Assembly (NCBI RefSeq): GCF_910591885.1 | Contig: NC_063280.1 | Coordinates: 2,170,001 to 2,234,000 of the forward strand | Reading direction: 5' to 3' | DNA length: 64,000 nt | Source: Bombus terrestris | Lineage: Eukaryota; Arthropoda; Insecta; Hymenoptera; Apidae | Part shown: piece by piece, positions 50,291-61,430 of the stretch | Layout of the letters: every line of letters starts with the position of its first letter | Position numbering within the stretch: position 1 is the first letter of the stretch | Program-made: the position numbers and the translations under genes | The notes under the pieces: model-generated | The model's input: only the letters and a program-made list of their open reading frames with translations | Told to the model about the DNA's origin: nothing | Databases searched by the model: none

Positions 50291-52760
50291 AACTTCGATA
50301 CTAAGAAAAATGTGCCTTATATTTGAAGACTTACCATAGAAAACATCAGAAAATTTCATATGGGTAAAATGTTAAATCAATTCGAAAATCTATGTAGAAC
50401 TATAAAACTGTATACTTAATTACCTTATACTGTTTTATTTTTTTATTTCGTTTTTCGCAAGTTCAGTGCAGTCACTCAGGGTTGAAACAAAATTGTAATA
50501 GTGAGAACCGCTGAGGTACTTATTAGTATTCTTTTTTCTTTTTTAACACATTAAGTTCTACTTTTCTAAATGATAAATTGTTGCATAATAAATCTTATTT
50601 TTCAACAACGTCTTGCTCCATTCTTAAATCATAAAATATTTCACAATTATCTTCGTTTGCCTATTATGTTTTGTACCAAAGATTTCAGTCGATTATTACC
50701 TCGAACGATTCGATAATTTTCTTATACATATACCTATATCCATCGATCTCGTAACCCGTTACTAGTTTCTCTATCCTGCACGATCTCATTTTTCCAATTA
50801 CTTACTGTATGTGCGCCTAATTAACGACCATCCCCGTGTATCTAGTTCTCAGATAGAAAACTGAGGAAATAGTTTTAATGATGACGTCGGAGCACGCCGA
50901 AATACCGTCGACGTTGAGATATTTTAATTGCACGATCGTCGATGTTATACTCGTTACACGCTTGCCATGGTTTAAACAGTTTCATGGCAAAAATTCTTTC
51001 TACATTCGATGAATAACACGTTGCAAATAACTAAATAACATGTATCGTCAATGGGAAATGCATTACGAAATGCTGACAAGTTAGAAAAGTTGTCGTTCCG
51101 CGAACCGTGTTCAATTGGCCTAATAAAGTCGGTGAACCACGCGATACACAACATTCTCCTGCTTCGATTACTCGAAACATTCTACGATTTAGAAGAAGCA
51201 ACTTTTTTTTCTCTGTCTCGTTCTCAAGCAGTTTTGCACATTAAACCAGAATAAACGTTAGTTTCACGCAGTTTACGTACGCAATAACACAATAGATTAA
51301 TAACGAGAAAATAATATAAATAAAAAAGTTGATATTGTTAGGAGCATACGAGTTTTGGTCTACTACTATTTGCTTAAATTCTTGCTTGTTAGTTCGTGTC
51401 TGCGTTAAGAAACAGGTTAACCACGCAATTATTCATACGGTAGCTATTGTTTTCAACGCCAGAATAATTCTTAATTTTATCAAAATTCATATATCTACAG
51501 CTGTAGACAATGTGAAAATAAATTCGCTGGTAATCTTCCTCCGTTATTTGCTATGTAATATATAATATAGAAAATAGCAGATTTATGAAAATATCGCTGC
51601 TGTTTTTCTATTTGCTCTTCGAAATAGAATTACGTTCTGAGCTATGTAGAAATTTCGCCAATATTTTCTCCAGCGTGTATAGAATTTTAATTTTTGAACC
51701 ATCATTTTCATCAAGTACACTTTTGTTCACTTTGGTGAACTTGACATTGATGAATCTCTTATTTTACAATACACGTAAATTACGAATTTTATATCATATT
51801 TTAGAAGATTTATATTTCATTAAATATATAAATCACAGACTTCGTGTATTTTATAAGATATAAATACCTATAAATTTTACAAAACTTGAAATGTAGACAA
51901 TCGTAATATTTATCTGCAATTTACGGAACATTAAAGAAAATATACTCTGTTAGTGCCTTAAAACCCTACTACCAATGAGAATGAGAATAATTTGTTTATG
52001 CTCAAAATAGAAACATAACACAACCACATTATTGATTAATCAATGTTTATTACCGATTACGCCATGTATACCGGTAACAAAATAATTTATAACACAGATA
52101 ATAAGCATGTGCATCGAACTGGTATGGCTAACCATAGTGCAAACGAAATACCGAGGAAGGAATTTATGGTGTTCGATGCGTTCGAACGTCACGTTAATCA
52201 TGCCAGGCGCGAAATTTCGGATAAGATGAAGGTGCTCGCTGGCATGTGATCGTTCCAACCTTTAATTGGTATCTACGAATATATGTACGAGAATTCGATC
52301 ACGGAACAATAATCGAACTGCTGCCGCGGGCGGAATTTACGACAGATGAAAAATCACGTTCGTTCGGCTGATTTGTAATTGTGCCGGTGTACATTTGTGC
52401 ATACACGTCATTGGTTTAATTGGACATATAAGTTGCGTATGGCTAGTAGGTACGATCAAAGAGAAGAAATTTATAAAATCGTTCGTTCTTAAATTCATTG
52501 GATTCCTTTCGGGATTAATTAATTTATCTTACAAAGCGGTTAGTAGAACATAACGTGTAATCCTCGACGTGAAGATTAGATTAGATGCGAGTTACAAGGC
52601 ATTTAGTAAACAGACAATATAAAATAAGCCATAAAACTGATAATATTTTGAGCTGGATCAAATATAGGTTGCTATTTTAGCGAGTTTTAATCAATTGTAG
52701 TGATCAGAGTGTTCAGGTTTGAATGGAAATATCGTTTCGAAAAAAAGGACTTAAGGCTCT

Positions 52761-53706
52761 CGCATATTTAGTAACGCGGTGAACTTGTAGAAACATTCCG
52801 TTCTCCCGATTTCGATAGTTTTGAATTGTATGGTAGAAATTAACGTTTTGATTAACTTTTTGCTATACATATAACCAGCGGTCAGACTTACTTTACGAGA
52901 TATTCGCAAAAACCTGCCGGCATTGCTATAGTTTATGTCTGCCAATAGTTTTCCGTCTGTGGCAGCGTATGTGTCAGTATTGGTTACTGGCCGTCGCCGA
53001 CCGCTTATTTTCTGTTTCTAGATGTGGTTCGGGCGAGCTGAAGGGCCCCCTGCGTAACTGCAAAAGCGAGGCTGCAAGAACTGTCTGTTACAACTGTCTG
53101 TCTGTTACAACTCAATTAAATGTAAATATCTTCAAGATTATACTGCATATGCGAGGCTACAAGAAATGTCTGTTATAACTCAATTAAAAACGAACATCAT
53201 CACGATTATTCTGTTTCGTAAAATAATATGAACTACTCATTCGTCTGCTATTTCTATAATTAATTTGTTATTATTTCACGCAAGCGTTGCCATTGAATTG
53301 AAAAGATTGATTGGGAAACCTAACCCATACCTCAACCCAATACATTGATGATATTCGATCTTAATTGTGTTATAAGCTATAACAGACATTTCTGGAATAT
53401 GCAGTTGTGCACGGGGCCTTTAAGCTCGCCTGATTGTTTACAAATGCTCGCTCACTTGTTTACAAATAAAACTACAATAGATAAGGAACCAATACTGAGA
53501 CGTACGCTCCCATAGATGCACAACTATGGGCAGAATTGTACTGGGAGCTTTTTGCGAATATCTCGAAAATCAGAACTAACCGCCGTGTCGGTTGTACGTA
53601 CAGGAAAAAGTTGTTCAAAATGTGAGCTTTACACATATTCAAAAATCATCGAAATCGAAGAGAACGGAACTTTTCTATCAGTTCACCAAAAACATAAATA
53701 TCAAAT
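52761..53706. mobile_element. Large fold-back element, arms about 350 bp, total about 946 bp
   Basis: The left arm (52761 to about 53120) and right arm (about 53361 to 53706) are reverse complements with scattered substitutions and small indels. Landmarks shared by the left arm and the complemented right arm are GGTGAACTNNTAGAAA, TTCCGTTCTC, CGAGATATTCGCAAAAA, TCAGTATTGGTT, GGGCGAGCTGAAGGGCCCC (left) with GGCGAGCTTAAAGGCCCC (right), and TGTCTGTTA. The spacer holds a second direct copy of part of the arm (GCGAGGCTRCAAGAA...TGTCTGTTA at 53066 and 53151). No transposase is present. Arms this long can form one extended RNA hairpin if transcribed. The superfamily is not identified and no clean target duplication was found. 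Confidence 0.8.
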
Positions 53707-56700
53707 AAGCATTCACATACTCACAATCTATATCTCAGGTTAACTTAAATCTATCTCTGTCGAAATTGAATTATACATACACTTCCTTATTGTTGTTCCC
53801 CTATTTTCTAAAATCGGTGAAGATCTATTAAAAATATTTATAAAACTATTTTCTACATATGATATACATGTGATAGATGAGCTGTAACTATTCTAGAATT
53901 AATTAACATTCGTGGTAGTTGTTAGCCATAGCTAACTTAATTAGCTAGAATTTGAAGCGTTCAACAAGCTTAATAGAGATTACAAATTCGGATATTCTAC
54001 ATTGAACTAACATGAACCTAAGGGAATCAATAAAAACGAAAATAGTAATAACGAGTGATTTCTTATTTTCTAAATAAGATTATTCAAAATGTCGATCGTA
54101 CATGTTTATTACGAGCAAACGAAAACAAAGGTGGAAGAATACTTTCTCTCGTTATTAAAATATTAGATATACTAAAGCAAGGCCATAAGAGGTATGAGGG
54201 TGTGTCACACCGCATCGATAACAGATTTATGCACGTTGTCACTTTCAGAAAGTAAACTATTGTTAATGTACATTTATCTGCGCTTCGCCATTAATGTTAC
54301 TTTCTATTATTACACATTAACAATTAAATTTATCAGTCTTCGACGGTCGTATTCGAACTCCATTCCCGCTCCCATTCATCTTGATTTCCAATTTCATTTC
54401 CCATTTCAACACACGCGCTGCTCAATATTTCTCCTAATTTCCATACTAAACATAGATCATAATCAGACTACCGCGATTGTTTCGTACGAACTCGATCCTA
54501 AACATGTCATGTGAAAATTCTCATTCAGAACGTCACTCACGGTATGCAGGGTGTACTTATGCACGTACATAGCGAATCATTATTACATCTCGACGTGGTT
54601 TCACCGTGATTCTAATCGATGCGCCGCGCCGTGATACAAGCACGTGGCAATCCTTCGCGTCCTTACAAGGTAGCAAGCATACGTCGCGTATCAGCAGTAA
54701 CGGAACTTTAATGGTATACAGCAGATGTTTATGGCTTATCTGAAATATCTTGTTTTCATGATTCGCTGGTACCAAGACGTAATAGACAAACGAAGAGAAT
54801 AGGTAACATCAAAAGTATCAAACTAGTCAAAATAAGCGATGTCAAATCTCTTGTTCTTGGAATTTCTAAATTCATGCAGGCGTTTCTGGTAAAATATTTT
54901 TCTTTTATGTTATTTTGAATCGAAACAGATCTTTTTTATCGTCTTATTTTCTCCATTCTCCCTGAACATGAAATTGACAGTTCGATAGATAAGTTCAGGA
55001 AAAGAGAAAAACATTTTAAAGACGTTTCTTATTGTTTCCATTCGTACAAAAGGCTTTTCGTTCTTCTTTAAATTTTCTTTTGTCGTGTAGCTCGGATTTA
55101 TGAATGAATAGGGTTCTTATTATGGTTTCAGATTAGGGAATAAAATTTTATTTTCATAAATTTCAATTTCCGTGCACGTACGTTTATATGTATGCGCGCA
55201 CATTTATAACCGTTAAAGTGCCATTAATTAACCGTTAAGATGCGACTTTACATTCGTCAATGTGTCTCCTAGGTCCAATTATAAAATCATGCTGAAATAA
55301 TTTTCGCGCTTTCATATGACGTGTAATCACGTACAGTCAATCTTTTATCTTATAACAGATGCTTTCTTTGCAAAAAAAAAAAGAAGAAAAAATAATATAT
55401 ATTTGTTTCTAATGTTTCTGAATAGTGTAGCACGATTATTTAACGGAATCACTATTTCGTCCTCATCGCGTCTAATTTGAAAAGGAAGAAAAGATGCTTT
55501 TTTGCAGAGAGTACAGTATTTTACGAAGTTTCTCCGCGGTGATTTTATGAACTAGCCACGGCAGCGAAGGAATCAATATTTGTCATTAAACATTCCGACA
55601 CGAAGAAAGTCGGCGTAAGGCGTAACGATACATCATAAGTTCTCTAGTAAATTTATGGCGTACCATAAATTTTATGAATATTTATATAACCGCGACTATC
55701 CCGAGCATACGTAGCGGAGGTGTTTAAGCCGTGACGAGAGCACGCGGTGAGTAGTGAGGTAAAAATTCGCATTACTATGTCGGAAACCAGTCTCTTTTGT
55801 TATTGAGTGACCTTTACGTAATTAACAATACGTCTCATTCGGAAGAGAAACGCGCTTTCACTGCCCTTAGTGCAATTACGATAATTCGAACGATATTGTT
55901 AATACATATACAGGCTCACGAGAGTATTTGAATACTTACCATAGGAAATTTGTATGTCTATATTGTGTGTTTTGCATAGTGCAGTTCCAAGTTTCATTAG
56001 CATTATAGTGAGACACGATGATAATGATTACATTGGTGTAATTTGAAACTAATTTGAAAATGTGTATAAAAATGAGAAAATTTACTGTGAACATACATAT
56101 AGTAAGGAATTAAATACGGCATGAACAACCATCTTAGACATGTGGTAAGTATTAAAAATGCTGTGACTGTATGTCGAAGCTTATTAACTTAATGGATAAT
56201 TGATTGTTTAAATATTTTTGTGTTTGCGATCTATAATCACGATCATCAGACTTATAATGCTAATGAAATCTCAAAATACCGTTCCTGCTTCTATTCTTGT
56301 ACCTTTTAGATATTACGATTCATGTTTGCTCCATTATGCGGCACACCATCATGCCTCACTTTAATAGCGATCGTTAAACCTATTTTTACGACAGAACTTT
56401 TTATGAAAATAAAACACATTCTTTTCTATACTATTAAATGGAAACCTCGATATTCATTAAACACTATACAACGGTCCAAGTTAATTATCGAGACGGTTAT
56501 AATTTATGTTCTAGCACGAATACATACATCCCACGCGTGTTCTTATACACGTATAATCAAACGCCATGTTCAAGCGTCGAAAAACGAACATCTATTGCAG
56601 TATGCGGAAAAACGGCACACCCCAACAGGTAATTAACCCTTTTCTACAGAGTTAGTCATAGAAAGTAGACGTTATCCCCCATAAAAATTTTACAACTTCC

Positions 56701-59700
56701 TATCCATACCATCGATTATTCGACCGCATGCATGCAAGTACGAAATTTTTATCATCTTACGATGACTATTTCTTTAATAGACAATAGAATCTGATACTTT
56801 TATTCAATCCATCGTTCAATCCGTATTTCCCAACACCGGCGTAAACAAACCATATTAGACTTCCTTGAAAGCGATCGAGTGGAAATTACTTAAAGAAGAC
56901 ATTTCCTGTAGGAAATTCTGGCGATTTGCCAAACAAGTGGAATAAAAGAAGAGCAAGAAAAATTCCTTCAGATTTCAGAACTTTCTACAAATCGAGCGCA
57001 ACAAATGGATTACGTATCTCGACGATGATTAACGTAATGTTGTAATGTAAGTTATTTTAAGCAACCTTAAGTGATGTCAGGCGAAAAATTCGCAAAAGCA
57101 CGGTATATCGGTCTGATCATTAATTACGATTTATGTCAGGTTAGCGGCGAAATACGCTTAGGATTCTTGGGACTTATCGAACGTTTTCGGCCTCGATTTT
57201 CATCGTTCCAGTCGATCTCGTTCGTTTCGTCGGAGCTGCTTGCTTGAATATCAATCAAGAAATGGCCGGCGGCCATCCTTGGACGCACATGGTAAGCGTA
57301 ATAAACTTTTGCGCGGGCACTTCGTTCGTTTCCTTTCGTGCTCGCGCTAAATCAGTCATTTTCTCGCATTCCACCGTACAGCCTAATGTTGATTGGGTCA
57401 CGATCCGACTCTCAAAGGTAATCGATCGAATCTGACCACGCTACAATTGACGTACCTAGTGTTTCTAGTATGCATCGAAATACACCTTTGAATCGTCCAC
57501 GCGGTTCCTTTAATGGAGCAATTAAACCTTTGGTGCCTTTGGGTTGGATCGTGTTGAATTATGACTAAATTGTGGATTGCATTGATAGCCTTAGATGTCA
57601 ATTTACCTTTGACGCATGAATCGCAATCCTTTTACATGAATTAATTCTTAAAAATAGAATAAACTGTATAATAATCAGGTACAGGTATGTATATTCCAGT
57701 TTTTCCTGGTTACAATTTGGTAGAATGCGTTGGGAGTATTAATGAGAAGAAAATGTTATATAGATTTAGATCGTTGGAATCCTATTACGCTTTCTCAATT
57801 CTCCAATTATATGTTTTTAATATTAAAAATTATTTCTAATTTAAACGAAATATAAAAAAATGTTATTGATATTCACGATCACTCCTTTAAATTTTGTATT
57901 TTATATTTTTTACAACGAGAGCAAGCTTGAAAATTGAAAATTTAAGAATTGCAACAGTGACTGCGAATCCCTATGCAGTTTCCAATCTTTGTGAATATAC
58001 TTAAACAAATACTAGAATCTAGATAGAGATTTGTCCACAAAATACCAAAACTTTGAATATTTTATATATTTTTGCATATTATATCTATTCTGTACTATAA
58101 TTGTATAAATATCCGTCGTCTGCCTGTTAAAAAATTGGGACAGAAATAGAAAAGGAACAATAGGTACTTAGGATTCCAACGTTCTTTAATTTCACATTAC
58201 TAGCTTCATATGTGCGATTAATTTTACAAGAAAAGAAACGAAGAATTAATCGACTCGCTGAAACGAAACAGGAATAAACTTCGTGAGATAATAAATTCAC
58301 TCTTTTACCGCTGTCAATCTTCTACCGACAAGAACAATGGACGTTTTGAAATGGAATATTAATACCTAGTGATTAAATTGATTGAGAATCTATAACTTGT
58401 TAGAGCATAGTAATCGCGGATCCATTATTATTTTCCTCATGGCTCGTACCCCTTTTATAGCTATATAATAAAGCTTGGAACTATAATTATGAAAGTCAGG
58501 TCTCATTATATCGCTAATAAAGTTTGATATAACATACATAATGTATTCATGAAAGGTTTCTCCAAATGTTCGATATATCAACGAACTACTGTATATAGGA
58601 GCTTAAACAAGCTTGTATAGTGCCGTAATTTTCGCTGACCAAACTATACGACTAATGTTATATGAACTAGAAATTTCAAAACATTTTACATAAGTACAAT
58701 ATTACACATAAAAGTTATCTATGGTAAGTGTTCAAATACTTTCGTGAGCCACAGTATCTACATATAAGTCAGACAACACGTCTCAACGGACCAGCCACGT
58801 GAACATTGAATGAGGGAGAAAACGAGTTCATTCTACACGTCTAATATTCTTGAGGAATCCGTAAAAATAATATAATCAGCATGATCCAGGTCAATTGCGA
58901 CATTGTTGTTAGGCCAGACAATATACCTCTTGAGTCGCCATTTCAATGAGTTTTTAATTAGTCTCCCTTGTTCCCTCGAAAGCGTTAAAAACCTATGTTA
59001 CCCCTCAATTAATGTAACCTCTGTATACACAGCGTGTAACACAAGCCATTACTCGAACGCTTTGACTTCCCAGGATTCTATGCATAGCATCGCATCTGTG
59101 GGAAATCGGCGAAACCGGCGAAATCCTCGATTCCTCGACGGTTTCTGTAAAAACACGTCGATTCGCAATACCGTTGTATAACCATACGCGTGGTACGAGT
59201 AATTAAGAATAGCGAAAGACACAGTAAGACTAGTTGTTAAGTCTATTATTTATCTACACATTATAGGATAGAAAGGAAAGATTTGTGGAGTCTCTAATTC
59301 GTTTTGAAGATATTCTGACTTAACGGCTTACAAATAGCTGAAAATTAGGCAACAATACGAGCGCCATTTAATCGGATGAAGATTTATTAACTCGAATATG
59401 TTCAGGATGAATAATATTGCTATACTCCAAGATAAGTTTATTTTATGATATTTTGAAGCACCGTCCACACTGTGCAAAATGTTCCAGAAAGGAGGACTTC
59501 TCTTTTTGAAATTCGGTAATCATAGGATATGATATATGTAATCTGGGGTTTAAATAAAGAGAATCTTATTTTAAACGATTCAAGCATATCTGTGCATGTA
59601 CATCTTATTCTACTTGCATTGGAGATTACGCATGCTTGATTCAACAAACCACGAGAGCATTCTCACGAATTGCAAAATAACTGTATCATATGTTTCATCG

Positions 59701-61039
59701 TTTTTATCGGTGTTTCTGTTCAAAAATCTAATCTTTACGTGCATCTTCATCTACGTAACATCGCGTTTCACTTGACCTATCGCGATAACTCGTTTGTTAG
59801 GAAGTAGATCCAGAATCTAAATGCACTTCGCGTTACACACACGCAACGTCGAATATTCGTCGAAATATTTCATCGAATGTTCTTCAATCGATCAAGTTCC
59901 ATCTTTTATTTGGAATATTTCCTGTGTTTCATGTGCGTGCAGTTCAAATCATCGGCATATCGAAGGAGGAACAGACGAAATAAAACTCGCGAGGCATTCG
60001 AACTATGACAGGATGAAATGCACGGAAGATATTTATTAGGATGGGAGCTTGTACAATATATTTTCATCGATATCGGATGCATCCATTAAATAGGAAACGT
60101 GGTTATAACCGACATTGCAAGCCACTCTGTAATCATTAACGTGATTGTGGCTGCTAGGATGACGTAACGCTAGATGAGGATGAGAGAATCGATCGGTTCT
60201 TAGCGACGATCACAATTAATTTGTAAGCGACTAATTGTGAAGCGAACCTTCACTTTCACCCTTCGTTGCGCTCTGACCTTTTCATTTATCTTCTCGAGCC
60301 GGGTGGTTCCGCTCTACATATGTGCAGGTGTAGAAAAAATCTGCATAGTTGAGCGATTCTACAGGCTGTTTCATTAGTGATGTATAACATAAAATCAAGT
60401 AAATTGGCCATGATAAATGTATAGACAGCTAGATATAGATCACAGATAAAAAACATGGTAAGTCACATTTCTTGTCTTTTATATTATAGAAGGGCGATTT
60501 TATAATTCAATATGTTAACCAATTTCATATCAAAATTATCTTTGCATTTGATTTTTGGATCAAGTACATATTTTTGACATTCCCACAAAATACTAGTTCC
60601 ATGTATTTATTTTAGTTATACAAAAATGAGAACTAGTTTTAAATTTATTCGAATGGAATTATGCTTGCTTTCCTTTCAATATTTTACGAAAGACAGGAGC
60701 AATTGTAACTTGTCTTTTACATGCGATTAGTTTTTGTCAACATAGCTCGTAGATACGCAAATCATGCTCAATTTCCCGGAAACCCTTTCGATCAGATTGG
60801 GCTGCTGCCAAGCGCAACAATGTTGCATAACTTTTCTAGTTGATTAACAGCGGACCAAACCACTTTTTATCGACAATTCTATCATTTCAATGCATGGATA
60901 AACAGATTAAAAGCCTACCTATGTAACATTATGCGTCATTAAGCCTTTCTTTGTCCCTAAAAGAACAGAAGGACTAAGAAACTTGCTAAACGCACCTGCC
61001 AATAATATGTTATCTAATGTTGGGTATTCACAAATTATG
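53707..61039. other. Noncoding, no gene recognised apart from the weak candidate exon at 57262
   Basis: AT-rich sequence with a small direct repeat, AACCGTTAA(A/G)(G/A)TGC (about 55208 and 55229), and a CpG-richer patch at about 57180-57400. Frames are short and without domains. Confidence 0.45.
57262..57291 (+). CDS. Candidate 10-codon first coding exon (MAGGHPWTHM)
   Basis: ATG at 57262 follows AAGAA (A at -3, G at +4), a strong start context. Ten codons read MAGGHPWTHM and end exactly at a good donor, ATG|GTAAGC (GT at 57292-57293), which gives a phase-0 intron. The 80 bases before it are CpG-rich (GATCTCGTTCGTTTCGTCGG at 57216-57235), unlike the flanks, and could be a short leader. A tiny exon with a donor can arise by chance, and no downstream exon was found in the remaining 6.7 kb, so this is weak. 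It could be an alternative start of a plus-strand gene lying beyond the right edge. Confidence 0.2.
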
Positions 61040-61430
61040 TGAAATGCTTGCGATCATTTGTTAACGTGAATTTACATGGAAGGAAACACGAAGCACGCAG
61101 GAATATCAAACAATTGCAAATGTTTGTAGTTGCAATTTGTGAGTGTTTGAGGCAACATTGGTAGATCGAAAAAATGCACTGCTCATTTGCATGCATGAAA
61201 CTTCAATGAAAATAAATGGTAAAACGTGTCGTTTCTGTGTTCGTGTCAGTTAGCCATCTATTGGTGGTGAAATATTAGTGAACGCTTGCTAACTTCCGCT
61301 AATGCGAATTTGTTTGGTGGAAACGCGAAGCCCGCACGAAGAGCAAACAATTGCAAATGATAGCGAGCATTCGCAAACGTTTGGAGAAATGTTGGTATTC
61401 TAAAAAAGAAATTTATTTGCATTTGACTAG
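61040..61430 (+). repeat. Two diverged direct copies of a unit of about 155 bp, period 238 bp
   Basis: Copy one (61040-61195) and copy two (61278-61430) share GYGAATTT, GGAAACRCGAAGCMCGCA, a perfect CAAACAATTGCAAATG, then TTTGAGGCAACATTGGTA / TTTGGAGAAATGTTGGTA and a final ATTTGCAT. Further GCAAACNTTTGCAAGCG words follow at 61499-61520, perhaps a third, more decayed unit. No gene is seen. Confidence 0.7.

Larger units (their letters stand above)
39701..52760. other. Noncoding, upstream of the minus-strand gene; no gene recognised
   Basis: About 13 kb of mostly AT-rich sequence. Repeat copies A and G and the hairpins at 41389 and 48883 are the only structured items. The minus frames at 41379-41636 and 47228-47431 are somewhat coding-like in composition, but no splice-consistent exon or family could be assigned. 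It is intergenic, or the intron of an untranslated leader. Confidence 0.45.

Noticed and set aside
51585..51863. Frame starting with a hydrophobic MKISLLFFYLLF segment, considered as a signal-peptide exon
   Set aside because: No donor in a suitable place. The hydrophobic start and the Leu/Phe/Ile-rich remainder follow from AT richness.
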